Source: Flagellimonas allohymeniacidonis
Lineage (GTDB): Bacteria; Bacteroidota; Bacteroidia; Flavobacteriales; Flavobacteriaceae
Direction: 5' to 3'
Length of the DNA: 64,000 nucleotides
Assembly (NCBI RefSeq): GCF_004296335.1
Contig: NZ_SGIU01000002.1
Location: 1,501,882 to 1,565,881 of the forward strand
The notes under the pieces are model-generated. The model saw only the letters and a list, made by a program, of their open reading frames with translations. It was not told where the DNA came from and made no database searches. Every line of letters begins with the position of its first letter. The first letter of the stretch is position 1. Made by a program: the position numbers and the translations under genes. Positions 1-8,156 of the stretch are shown piece by piece.

Positions 1-1038
1 GCCCAGGTGTCCATACGTATTTTTAATGTAGAGCATTGGAATGCTCAAAAGAGCTACGATAAACACGCAAAGGAACATGGAACTGTTCAACAAGTGCATT
101 ACCCCATGAAATTTCGTTTTAAACGGAATATTCTTGGCCATTATTACACTCCAAACGGTTTTTCTGAAGTTCTCTGCACCACCCTTGTTCCAACGGAACT
201 GTTGTGAGCGGGCCGCACTGATTACCACAGGAAGTTCGGCTGGAGTCTCAACATCTTCCAAATATTTAAACTTCCAATTCTTCAATTGTGCTCGATAGCT
301 CAAATCCAAATCTTCGGTCAAGGTATCCCCTTCCCAGTTACCCGCGTCAAGGATGCACTCTTTTCTCCAGATTCCGGCAGTACCGTTGAAGTTAATGAAA
401 TGACCTTTGGAATTTCTTCCAACTTGCTCCAAGGTAAAGTGGGCATCCAGCGCAAAGGCCTGAATTTTTGTAAGGGTGGAATAATCCCGGTTGATATGAC
501 CCCAACGGGTTTGCACAACACCTATTTCTTCATCTTTGAAATAGGGAACGGTCTTTTTCAACCAATCGCTTTCAGGAAGGAAATCCGCATCAAAGATGGC
601 AACAAATTCGCCTTTGGCGATTTCCAGACCTTCTTTTAAGGCACCTGCTTTGAAGCCTTGTCGGTTTTCCCTTCGAATGTGCACTATGTCAAGCCCTGTT
701 TTCTTAAGCCCTTCAATTCGCTTGGCTGTTTCAATAACAGTGTCATCCGTGGAATCGTCAAGGACCTGTATCTCCAATTTGCTTTTGGGATATTCAATTT
801 TGGAAATGTTTTCCAAAAGGCGCTCCATCACATACTCTTCGTTGTAGATGGGCAATTGAATGGTGACAAAAGGAATTTCTTTGGGATCTAATAGATTGAA
901 TTTGGGCGCTTCATCATTTCGTTTTTTATAGCCTAAGTAGTTGACCAGTAGGTTGAGCTGCGCCAGACTATAGAAAAAAATCAGAATTAAGGCCGTACTA
1001 TAAATAGCGATGATGATTAAAGCGATAGTTAGTCCCAT
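1..1038 (-). CDS. Processive GT2 glycosyltransferase (BcsA-like), 3' end cut by window
   Basis: The minus-strand frame is open from the ATG at 1038 to the window edge (346 codons). It starts with a hydrophobic segment (about residues 3-30), then a GT-A domain. The DxD motif is F149-D-A-D, the TED acceptor motif is T241-E-D, and the QxxRW motif is Q279-Q-F-R-W, the set found in processive membrane glycosyltransferases such as cellulose and hyaluronan synthases. A second membrane segment begins near residue 310, so the C-terminal membrane part lies outside. The family transfers sugar from a nucleotide-sugar at the inner face of the inner membrane; the substrate cannot be told. It directly follows a second GT2 gene, with one base between them. 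Confidence 0.9.
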   Translation of the reverse strand, partial: MGLTIALIIIAIYSTALILIFFYSLAQLNLLVNYLGYKKRNDEAPKFNLLDPKEIPFVTIQLPIYNEEYVMERLLENISKIEYPKSKLEIQVLDDSTDDTVIETAKRIEGLKKTGLDIVHIRRENRQGFKAGALKEGLEIAKGEFVAIFDADFLPESDWLKKTVPYFKDEEIGVVQTRWGHINRDYSTLTKIQAFALDAHFTLEQVGRNSKGHFINFNGTAGIWRKECILDAGNWEGDTLTEDLDLSYRAQLKNWKFKYLEDVETPAELPVVISAARSQQFRWNKGGAENFRKTVWSVIMAKNIPFKTKFHGVMHLLNSSMFLCVFIVALLSIPMLYIKNTYGHLG

Positions 1039-1039
1039 A

Positions 1040-1729
1040 TTACTTTATACTGTATTTAAAAATCCAACCCAAAATTTTTATGCCTGCAAATATAGTACCT
1101 TTTACCGTACCTGACACTTTAGAAATCCCAATTCTTCTTTTATAACGTACTGGTACTTCGATATATGCCATTTTTTTTCGCAAAACTTTAAGCTGCATTT
1201 CCACGGTCCAACCATAAGTTTTGTCCTCCATTTCCAATTCCTTGAGCTTTTCGTATTTAATCGCCCTAAAAGGTCCTAAATCCGTAAATTTTGCTCCGAA
1301 AAACAGGCGCATCAAAAAAGTGGCCAATTGGTTCCCAAAAACTTGTTGTGGAGTCATAGAACCTGGTTCGCGAAGTGATTTTTTTCGCGCTCCAACCACA
1401 AAATCAACATCTTTTTCCAAAATTGGAGCTACCACCTTATCCATTTCTTCTGGATAGTCTGAATAATCTCCGTCAATAAATACGACAATATCGGGTGCTT
1501 TGGATTGTTTATCGATGTAATCCATGCCTTTTAAACAGGCATAACCATAACCTGGGCGGTCTTCGGTGAGAACGGTAGCACCAGCTTTTTGGGCATTTTC
1601 GACCGTGTCATCGGTAGATCCGTTGTTAACCACAATAATTTCGGAGACAATTTTTGGGATGTCAGCGATGACCGAGGCAATGGAATCTCCCTCATTCATC
1701 GCAGGGATGATAACTTTGATATCTGGCAT
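1040..1729 (-). CDS. GT2 glycosyltransferase, polyprenyl-phosphate sugar transferase-like
   Basis: A 229-residue single-domain GT-A enzyme. Near the N-terminus it has IIPAMNEGDSI and VNNGSTDDT (nucleotide-sugar binding) and near residue 87 the metal-binding FIDGDYSDYP. This resembles dolichyl/polyprenyl-phosphate mannose or glucose synthases, but there is no C-terminal membrane pair; it ends in a short hydrophobic, basic tail that may sit on the membrane. The start overlaps the stop of the upstream YwqK-like gene by one base (TAATG), so translation is probably coupled. With the adjacent processive GT2 it suggests envelope glycan or glycolipid synthesis; the product is unknown. Confidence 0.85.
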   Translation of the reverse strand: MPDIKVIIPAMNEGDSIASVIADIPKIVSEIIVVNNGSTDDTVENAQKAGATVLTEDRPGYGYACLKGMDYIDKQSKAPDIVVFIDGDYSDYPEEMDKVVAPILEKDVDFVVGARKKSLREPGSMTPQQVFGNQLATFLMRLFFGAKFTDLGPFRAIKYEKLKELEMEDKTYGWTVEMQLKVLRKKMAYIEVPVRYKRRIGISKVSGTVKGTIFAGIKILGWIFKYSIK

Positions 1730-2205
1730 TACCTTAGATCGGAAAGTTTGTTTTCTTTTTTGAAACTACTGAAATCATACCATTCCTTAACTTTTTTTCC
1801 ATTACTATATTTTTCTGCAGACTTCAATTTTTCATTCTTGTATTTAAGACAGTAGCCATTTTTCACTCCTTTTTGTAGTTGGCATTTATGGTTCACCTTC
1901 CCTTGCGTGTCATAAAATAGCCACCATTTCACCATTTTGCCATGGGCATAGTGACCTTCCATTTCGAGAAGTCCCTCCTCGGAATAGAAATACCAATATC
2001 CCACTTTTAGATCATTCTTAAAGTGTCCTTGTTCCCTTAATTCGCCGTTGGAATAGTAAAACTTCCAAAAGTCTTCGCGAGAATCTCCTTTTTTCCAGCC
2101 TTGAGACTTTATTGCGCCATTTTTATGGTATTCCCGATGGTATTCCTTGTTAAGTGAAACAAAGGAATACAGCAACAGTATTGCGAGTAAGAAGGAACGC
2201 AACAT
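1729..2205 (-). CDS. Secreted YwqK/MORN-repeat protein
   Basis: A 158-residue protein with an N-terminal hydrophobic stretch (about residues 3-17, likely signal peptide or anchor). The rest is a run of short repeats in the pattern NG-x-L-x-x-x-G-x-x-x-x-x-x-x-G-x-W, for example around GELREQGHFKNDLKVGYW, typical of the MORN-like YwqK family. In databases this family is often labelled toxin-antitoxin antitoxin, but in Bacteroidota most are exported repeat proteins of unknown role. No toxin partner lies next to it; it is joined to two glycosyltransferases instead. One base separates it from the upstream ferredoxin gene, so it may be part of that transcript. Confidence 0.75.
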   Translation of the reverse strand: MLRSFLLAILLLYSFVSLNKEYHREYHKNGAIKSQGWKKGDSREDFWKFYYSNGELREQGHFKNDLKVGYWYFYSEEGLLEMEGHYAHGKMVKWWLFYDTQGKVNHKCQLQKGVKNGYCLKYKNEKLKSAEKYSNGKKVKEWYDFSSFKKENKLSDLR

Positions 2206-2206
2206 C

Positions 2207-3811
2207 TTATTTCTGATTCACCAATTGCATTAGATCCACATCATTGCCCAACAATACTTGGTTACCATCAATTCTGCCTTTTAATGGACCATTCTCGAGT
2301 TTTAGAACACCTCTTGGGCAAACTGCAGAGCAAATACCACAACCCACGCAGCTCGAACGAACAATGTTCTCTCCTTTTTGGGCATAAGCTCGTACATCGA
2401 TACCCATTTCACAATAGGTGGAGCAGTTACCGCAAGAAATACATTGTCCTCCGTTGGAGGTGATTCGGAATCTTGAAAAGAGACGTTGTTGAAAGCCCAT
2501 CATGGCGGCCATGGGGCATCCAAAGCGACACCATACCCGGTTGCCAAAGATGGGATAGAATCCTGTTCCTATAACTCCAGAGAAGATACTTCCTATAAGG
2601 AAGGAATAGGATTTTCGCAAGGTTTCAGATTTGAACAAAAACACATTGCCGTCTCCGCTAAAAAAGTGAATCCCAAGCAAAACCATAATGATAACAAAAT
2701 ATCCAACGGCACCATACTGGGCGTCCTTTTGTAACTGTTCCCGTTTAAAGAGCATCACCCAAGCAAAAACGACAGTTAAGAGGCCGGCAACTCCAATTAA
2801 GAACGTGCTTTTGGTCAGCCAATATTTGCTGGTATCCGTGCCTAGATACGAATAGATCACTGCTGTGGTCATTAAGGTTACAAAGACCACTACACTGTGC
2901 ACCACCCAACGCTCAACATTCCACGCTTTTACCGTTTTGTCACTAAGATGCCTAAAAGAATCCCCGGCGGTTTCAGCCAGTCCACCACAGCCACAAACCC
3001 ATGAACAATACCAACGCTTACCATAGCGATAGGTGAGAATGGGCGTAATGACAAAAACAGAAAGGATACCAAAAATCAAAAGGGCAAAGCCGATATCCCC
3101 TGAGCTCAAAAAACTCTTGATACGATATCCCTCAAAATTATAATAGTTTAAAGGCCAAACGTTCTTTAAGTCGTAATAGGGAAGGCTGCCTCCATTCAAG
3201 ATTTTATCTCCATTCAGACGAGCCATCAATTCTGGAATGATAAAGGCAAAGGCTGTTTGAAAGAACATCACACTCATGGTGCGAATACGTTCGTAGCGAT
3301 TATGGCGGTACTTCCACATGAACTTAATACCGAAAGCCAAAATGGCAACAGTATATAGGGAACCATAAACAAACCACTGGCTCGCAGGATTGCCACTCAA
3401 GGCCTTACTGAGAGGGTCAAACAGGGCGATTACACCCTTATTTTCTCCACCTCGCACCAAACCGAGATATTCAGGAAAGAAATAAAGCACGATATAGAAA
3501 CCGGTAAGGGCAATACCGGCCATCCACCCCCACAAACCTTTGCTTGATATGGATTTGAACCAAACTCCATCGTTTTTGATTCCAGGCAATTTTTGGGAAT
3601 AGGAATCCCACGTAAACCAAAGTGTGCCAGCGAAAATAGCCGATAACGAGATGGTCAACCACATTCCCTTGTTTGGGAAGCTTACATTGAAGGCGGCCAG
3701 AAGCATAATGGCGAGGCCGAACATTCCGATAAGGGTTGCAATTTTTTGATTCTTACTTAGATTTTTTGGAGGTTGACCAGTTAAGGCCATGCTTCTATCA
3801 TAAGTGCTCAT
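2207..3811 (-). CDS. NapH/CcoG-like polytopic membrane protein with two 4Fe-4S clusters
   Basis: A 534-residue inner-membrane protein with several membrane spans. The cysteine motifs are: CSWVCGCGG near residue 267, CRFGCP near residue 429, and two ferredoxin motifs CxxCxxCxxxC near 457 (CISCGNCSTYC) and 490 (CVGCGICSAVCP). This is the NapH/NosR/CcoG-type plan of a quinol-linked electron carrier whose ferredoxin domain faces the cytoplasm. It is about twice the size of NapH, with extra N-terminal membrane segments. The first Cys motif ends in CG rather than the usual CP. It follows the FAD/NAD oxidoreductase by about 50 bases, so the two probably form an electron-transfer pair. The final acceptor is unknown. 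Confidence 0.85.
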   Translation of the reverse strand: MSTYDRSMALTGQPPKNLSKNQKIATLIGMFGLAIMLLAAFNVSFPNKGMWLTISLSAIFAGTLWFTWDSYSQKLPGIKNDGVWFKSISSKGLWGWMAGIALTGFYIVLYFFPEYLGLVRGGENKGVIALFDPLSKALSGNPASQWFVYGSLYTVAILAFGIKFMWKYRHNRYERIRTMSVMFFQTAFAFIIPELMARLNGDKILNGGSLPYYDLKNVWPLNYYNFEGYRIKSFLSSGDIGFALLIFGILSVFVITPILTYRYGKRWYCSWVCGCGGLAETAGDSFRHLSDKTVKAWNVERWVVHSVVVFVTLMTTAVIYSYLGTDTSKYWLTKSTFLIGVAGLLTVVFAWVMLFKREQLQKDAQYGAVGYFVIIMVLLGIHFFSGDGNVFLFKSETLRKSYSFLIGSIFSGVIGTGFYPIFGNRVWCRFGCPMAAMMGFQQRLFSRFRITSNGGQCISCGNCSTYCEMGIDVRAYAQKGENIVRSSCVGCGICSAVCPRGVLKLENGPLKGRIDGNQVLLGNDVDLMQLVNQK

Positions 3812-3862
3812 AATGGGATAGTTGATGTTTTGTATTTGACTCTTTTGTAATAGTTTTTAGAG

Positions 3863-5212
3863 TCAATTGAATTGGAAGATTCTTATTAAGTTTTTCTTTT
3901 TCGACTTTATGCTTTTTCCAAAATCGGAATTGAATTTGGCCACAATCTCCGATTCGTATTTTTTGTAAAACTCCGGATCAAAATTGGCATCAATCAAATG
4001 TTCCATGGCATAGTCCAAGCTTCTTTCTTCAGTGAGCCAGCGATCAAAAATCTCGTGCCGCATGCGTATTCCAAAGGTATTGATGCCCAAAAATTGGTTA
4101 TTTTCCTTGTGGAAGGCCACGGTAATACAAATTTTCTCCTCAGGATGTCGCCAATGGAAATGTTCTTCATAATCCTTCCTTCCTCTATTGGAAAAGACCC
4201 AACCATAGGTTTGGTATTCGATGTCCAGGAATTTGGCAGAGTTGAACCAATGCCCCGGTTTGTACTCAATTCGGTTGCCGCAGATGGTCTGTGCTACGGT
4301 TTCTCCCATCATTCGACCGGTATACCAAACTGCCTCGATAGGCCTACGGTTACCAATGGCTTGGTGTTGTTCAGCACAATCGCCGATGGCGTAGATATCT
4401 TTTATATTGGTTTCCAGAAAGCGGTTCACTTTTACACCACGTCCCAGCTCAATGCCAGAGTCCTGTAAAAAGTCAATGTTTGGCGTAACCCCTGCAGTAA
4501 GTCCGACCAAGTCACATGGAATTTCTTCACCAGTTTCAGCAACAACTACTGATTTCACCTTGCCGTTTTCGTCGCTCACGATTTCCTTAAGATTCGAACT
4601 CAATCGAAGATCAATATGATGTTCACGGATGTGCTCGTTGATCATTTGTGATTCTCCTTCTGGGAGAACACCGTTCCAAAAACTACTTTCCCGTACCAAA
4701 AAGGTAACAGGGATATCTCTACTACGAAGCATTTCCGCCAATTCAATACCGATGAGTCCACCTCCAACAATAACGGCCCTTTTGCAGACATCCTTATTGG
4801 GAGCGTTCACTTCCAAAAGGTCAAGATCCTGTTTGGAGTAGAGCCCCTGTGCCCCATGGAGATCTTGACCGGGCCATCCAAATTTATTGGGTTTGGAGCC
4901 TGTGGCAATAATTAATTTGTCATAATGGAATGCCCTTGAGCCATCAACAAGCAACTGTTTGTTTTCAGGATTCACCTGTGTAACAAAGCCCCGAACCAAT
5001 TCGATTCGGTTTTTCTCCCAGAACCAATCCTCATAAGGTTGTATATGATCAAACTTCATATGCCCCATATACACATACATAAGGGCAGTTCTTGAAAAGA
5101 AATAATCGGTTTCTCCTGAAATAATAATGATTCTCTTGTTGGAAAGCTTTCGGATATGGCGGGCGGCAGTGATGCCTGCGATACCATTTCCGATAATAAC
5201 AATGTTCTCCAT
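3863..5212 (-). CDS. FAD/NAD(P)-dependent pyridine nucleotide-disulphide family oxidoreductase
   Basis: A 449-residue flavoprotein. The FAD-binding dinucleotide motif is at the very start (IIGNGIAGITAARHI), a second NAD(P)-binding motif is near residue 150 (VIVGGGLIGIELAEML), and the second FAD motif is near residue 290 (DIYAIGDCAE). It lacks a CxxxxC redox disulphide, so it resembles rubredoxin/ferredoxin reductases and the NirB N-terminal half rather than thioredoxin reductase. It probably reduces an iron-sulphur partner, most simply the membrane ferredoxin encoded just downstream. The start chosen is the ATG at 5212; a longer frame in another phase upstream is spurious. It is divergent from a DUF547 gene across a 234-base spacer. 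Confidence 0.85.
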   Translation of the reverse strand: MENIVIIGNGIAGITAARHIRKLSNKRIIIISGETDYFFSRTALMYVYMGHMKFDHIQPYEDWFWEKNRIELVRGFVTQVNPENKQLLVDGSRAFHYDKLIIATGSKPNKFGWPGQDLHGAQGLYSKQDLDLLEVNAPNKDVCKRAVIVGGGLIGIELAEMLRSRDIPVTFLVRESSFWNGVLPEGESQMINEHIREHHIDLRLSSNLKEIVSDENGKVKSVVVAETGEEIPCDLVGLTAGVTPNIDFLQDSGIELGRGVKVNRFLETNIKDIYAIGDCAEQHQAIGNRRPIEAVWYTGRMMGETVAQTICGNRIEYKPGHWFNSAKFLDIEYQTYGWVFSNRGRKDYEEHFHWRHPEEKICITVAFHKENNQFLGINTFGIRMRHEIFDRWLTEERSLDYAMEHLIDANFDPEFYKKYESEIVAKFNSDFGKSIKSKKKNLIRIFQFN

Positions 5213-5280
5213 GAAATAATGGTTGTTCGTTGATGTGTCGCACTTAAATATAGGAACTTAACGCGAGGGTATAATTTAGA

Positions 5281-5311
5281 AAGAATATAAATTCTTCACC
5301 TTGCGTAAGGT
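5281..5311. promoter_or_regulatory. Two adjacent inverted repeats in a divergent spacer
   Basis: AAGAAT-ATAA-ATTCTT (5281-5296) is followed at once by ACCTT-GCGT-AAGGT (5298-5311). Both have perfect arms and lie between the divergent FAD oxidoreductase and DUF547 genes. They could be operator sites, but no regulator is encoded beside them. Confidence 0.25.
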
Positions 5312-5446
5312 TATCCCAACACATTCGAACGTCTAATGTTCTGATTTTTAAAATCTTAAATAATTCATAAAAAAGAATTCTCTCTGTATGTTGTGAAAAT
5401 TGGTCTCGACAGAAGCAGCAGTTTCAATCAACGTATGCTTCATAAA

Positions 5447-6172
5447 ATGAAAAAATCAAGAAAAATCTCGGTAGTCATTGCCGCCCTGTTGCTTTTCAAT
5501 TTCGGATTTGCACAGGATACCAAAGACTTTTTTGCTAAGGCGGATACCTTCTTTAATACCTATGTAAAAAATGGACGGGTAGCCTATAAGGACATCAAAG
5601 TAAATCCTGCTACCTTGAACGAGCTATTGGATTTGGCCAAAAACATTCAAGTTTCTGCAGACGACCCCAAAACGTATCAAGCATTTTGGATCAATGGGTA
5701 CAATCTTTTCGTAATAAAGGGGATTGTGGACAATTATCCCATAAAATCTCCGCTTGACAAGGCTGGCTTTTTTGATAAAACACGCTACGAGATCGGAGGA
5801 AAAAAGACGACTTTGAATGATATCGAGAACAAACTGTTGAGGGCAAAATTTCCAAAGGAGGCACGATTCCACTTTGTTTTGGTATGTGCTGGCTTGGGAT
5901 GTCCTCCCATCATCAACAGTGCCTATGTCCCTGAAAAATTAGAGGTGCAATTGCAAAAACAAACCGAATTGTCGCTGAACAATCCCAAGTTTATACGTGT
6001 GTCTGGAAAAAAAGTGGGCCTCTCTCAGATTTTTGAATGGTACAAAGGCGACTTTACCCAAAATGGAAAGAGCTTGGTTGATTTTGTGAATGATTTCCGC
6101 CAAGAAAAAATAGAGACCAATGCCAAAGTGGGTTACTACCCCTACGACTGGAATTTGAACGAATCCAAATAA
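5447..6172 (+). CDS. Exported DUF547 protein (first of two in the window)
   Basis: The start chosen is the ATG at 5447, which gives a clean signal peptide (KKSRK, then a hydrophobic core, ending FAQ); an upstream in-frame ATG at 5435 is possible. The mature part carries the DUF547 signature: FWINGYNLFVIKGIV, TLNDIENKLLR, CAGLGCPP, a WYKGDF block and the ending YDWNLNE. DUF547 is widespread in Bacteroidota and has no settled function; the conserved CxxxxC pair and His residues could serve metal binding or redox chemistry. It is followed 24 bases later by an outer-membrane barrel gene and is divergent from the redox pair. A related protein lies at 12052-12831 inside the arsenosugar-type cluster. 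Confidence 0.85.
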   Translation: MKKSRKISVVIAALLLFNFGFAQDTKDFFAKADTFFNTYVKNGRVAYKDIKVNPATLNELLDLAKNIQVSADDPKTYQAFWINGYNLFVIKGIVDNYPIKSPLDKAGFFDKTRYEIGGKKTTLNDIENKLLRAKFPKEARFHFVLVCAGLGCPPIINSAYVPEKLEVQLQKQTELSLNNPKFIRVSGKKVGLSQIFEWYKGDFTQNGKSLVDFVNDFRQEKIETNAKVGYYPYDWNLNESK

Positions 6173-6196
6173 CATTTCTTACTAACAACTATCATC

Positions 6197-7072
6197 ATGA
6201 AACAATTTAGAAGCCATATGCTTATGGCAGGAATCCTTTTATGCTCAGTTTTGGGGTTTTCCCAAGATGACGATCAACAAGGAAGTAACATTCAGAACTT
6301 AACGCCATCAAAACTCATTGGAAAAGGACAATGGGATATCAAATGGTTCAACAACCTCTACACAGAGACAGAGGACACCTTCAGCGGAGATATTCCCAGG
6401 AATGTATTTTTCACGTCTACGCTCGATATTTTTACCGGCGTAGGTCAAAACCGAAGGGTAAACCTAGGGCTGCTGTTGGAGTTTAGGTCAAACACCGTTG
6501 GAGGCAGAGGGTTGTTCGATTTTCTATCTTTTGACGGGGAAGAGGGTACGGCCAGATCAGGCCTTACATCTTTGGCCCCAGCTATCAAATTTACTCCCAT
6601 AGCCAGTTTGAACAACTTTTCCATACAAAGTGCATTTTTTATACCGTTGGTGGATAATGAAACTGAAAATGGAGTTTTCTTGGACCAAAACGGTTTTACA
6701 TGGCAAAACCGCTTCTTTTATGACTACTCTTTTGCACAAGGCAAGTGGCAATTGTTTTCTGAATTGAATTCAGAGTTCAATTTTGGAGATGAGGCCGATA
6801 GCTTTGCGAATAACAGCTTACGATTGACGCCAGGATTATTTCTAAGCTATTTTCCTAGCTCTAAGTTCACAGTGTTGGTTTTGGCCCAGCATTCCCAATT
6901 ACTGGATTTGGGTGGAACAGAATTCTCGCAAGATTTTACAGCGCTGGGCGGTGGAGTGAAATATCAGCTGACCGAAGAATTGAACATTGAAGGACTTTAT
7001 ACCAATTTTGTTAGAGGAAATGATACCGGTCTGGGACAAACTTTTAACATAGGATTACGAGCCGTGTTCTAG
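6197..7072 (+). CDS. Putative outer-membrane beta-barrel protein, function unknown
   Basis: A 291-residue protein with a signal peptide ending near LGFSQ (about residue 23). The body is rich in alternating hydrophobic and aromatic strands, and the last strand ends NIGLRAVF, with a terminal Phe as expected for BAM-dependent outer-membrane proteins. I do not recognise a specific transporter family. It lies 24 bases after the DUF547 gene and so is probably co-transcribed with it; the pair may export or sense something linked to the divergent redox genes. The transcript probably ends at the hairpin at 7100-7145. Confidence 0.65.
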   Translation: MKQFRSHMLMAGILLCSVLGFSQDDDQQGSNIQNLTPSKLIGKGQWDIKWFNNLYTETEDTFSGDIPRNVFFTSTLDIFTGVGQNRRVNLGLLLEFRSNTVGGRGLFDFLSFDGEEGTARSGLTSLAPAIKFTPIASLNNFSIQSAFFIPLVDNETENGVFLDQNGFTWQNRFFYDYSFAQGKWQLFSELNSEFNFGDEADSFANNSLRLTPGLFLSYFPSSKFTVLVLAQHSQLLDLGGTEFSQDFTALGGGVKYQLTEELNIEGLYTNFVRGNDTGLGQTFNIGLRAVF

Positions 7073-7099
7073 GAATCAATACACATAAAAAGCTATTTT

Positions 7100-7145
7100 A
7101 GAAGCCTTAATTCCCGATAATGAAGAAATTAGGGCTTCTTTTTTT
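7100..7145 (+). terminator. Terminator-like hairpin enclosing the next gene's start codon
   Basis: The left arm is 7100-7112 (AGAAGCCTTAATT), the loop 7113-7126, the right arm 7127-7139 (AATTAGGGCTTCT, one G-U pair), followed by a T run to 7145. It has the form of an intrinsic terminator for the upstream pair. Its loop holds the ATG at 7120, and its right arm and T run encode residues 3-9 of the next protein. Confidence 0.6.
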
Positions 7146-8124
7146 GTGCTGCTTACAGTTTTCGTGCAGTAGCCAGAGGATGGTTACCAAGATAAATGGG
7201 GTAAGTTTTGTTGGCTCTAGGGATCAGGTAAGCCAAGAGCATGTGAATCCAGTTTTGAATGTAAATGCAAACTATGCGGCCGTAATGCCCTTTGGTTTCA
7301 TTCGGGATTTAAACTCCCCAAAAGTTATTTTTGATACCGACCGTCAGTGGTATGGGGAAACCCGTAGAGGGGCAAAGCAGTATATTGAATTACTTCAAAA
7401 GAACGGGGTGAAAGTGATGCTCAAACCTCAAATATGGGTATGGCGCGGAGAGTTCACGGGTGATATTGTAATGAAATCCGAAGAGGATTGGAAGATTTTT
7501 GAGGACACCTACAAAGATTTTATCATCACATATGCCCGATTGGCAGAGGAGACAAAATCAGATATTTTGTGCATAGGGACTGAGTTGGAAGAGTTTGTAA
7601 AAAATCGACCGGATTACTGGAACGCCTTGATCAAAGAAGTTAGAAACGTTTACAAAGGAAAACTTACCTATGCGGCCAATTGGGATGAATATTCAAGGAC
7701 ACCCTTTTGGGACCAACTCGATTTTATTGGTGTAGATGCCTATTTTCCACTTTCAGAAGAACGTTTTCCCACTTTGGAAGCCTTGAAATCTGGTTGGCAG
7801 AAATGGAAAACCAAATTGGTAGAGCTTTCGGATCAGAATGGAAACCCCGTACTTTTTACAGAATTTGGATATCGAAGTATGGACTACACAGCCAAAAAAC
7901 CATGGTTGGTGGACCGAAATGAGATGGATGTCAATTTGCAGGCTCAAGCCGATGCCACAAAGGCCATTTTTGAGGAGTTTTGGGAGGAAGACTGGTTCGC
8001 TGGAGGGTTTGTTTGGAAATGGTTTATTCACCATGATGATTCTGGAGGACCCAAGGATAACCGATTTACTCCACAAAATAAACCTGCTGAGATAGTTATC
8101 CGTAATTTTTATAGTAATTACTAG
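7120..8124 (+). CDS. GH113-like lipoprotein glycosidase
   Basis: A 334-residue protein with a lipoprotein signal (LLFLCCLQFSCSS). The TIM-barrel part matches the GH113/glycosidase-like family: W and Q-rich strand KPQIWVWRGEF, the acid/base region GTELEEF near residue 150 and the nucleophile strand VLFTEFGYRS near residue 246, with a late aromatic strand FVWKWF. GH113 enzymes are beta-mannanases, but many Bacteroidota members have no tested substrate. The membrane-anchored location suggests action on oligosaccharides at the cell surface or in the periplasm. The start codon lies in the loop of a terminator-like hairpin; no other start would keep the lipobox. A small BamA-like gene follows after 32 bases. 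Confidence 0.8.
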   Translation: MKKLGLLFLCCLQFSCSSQRMVTKINGVSFVGSRDQVSQEHVNPVLNVNANYAAVMPFGFIRDLNSPKVIFDTDRQWYGETRRGAKQYIELLQKNGVKVMLKPQIWVWRGEFTGDIVMKSEEDWKIFEDTYKDFIITYARLAEETKSDILCIGTELEEFVKNRPDYWNALIKEVRNVYKGKLTYAANWDEYSRTPFWDQLDFIGVDAYFPLSEERFPTLEALKSGWQKWKTKLVELSDQNGNPVLFTEFGYRSMDYTAKKPWLVDRNEMDVNLQAQADATKAIFEEFWEEDWFAGGFVWKWFIHHDDSGGPKDNRFTPQNKPAEIVIRNFYSNY

Positions 8125-8156
8125 ACCAAGAGATAGAATAGCCATCTCTTAAATCT

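Noticed and set aside
1729..2205. A toxin-antitoxin system, as YwqK proteins are often labelled
   Set aside because: No toxin-like partner lies adjacent, and the protein appears exported.
3998..4468. A 156-codon plus-strand open frame inside the FAD oxidoreductase gene
   Set aside because: It is antisense to a clear flavoprotein; no domain or start signal supports it.
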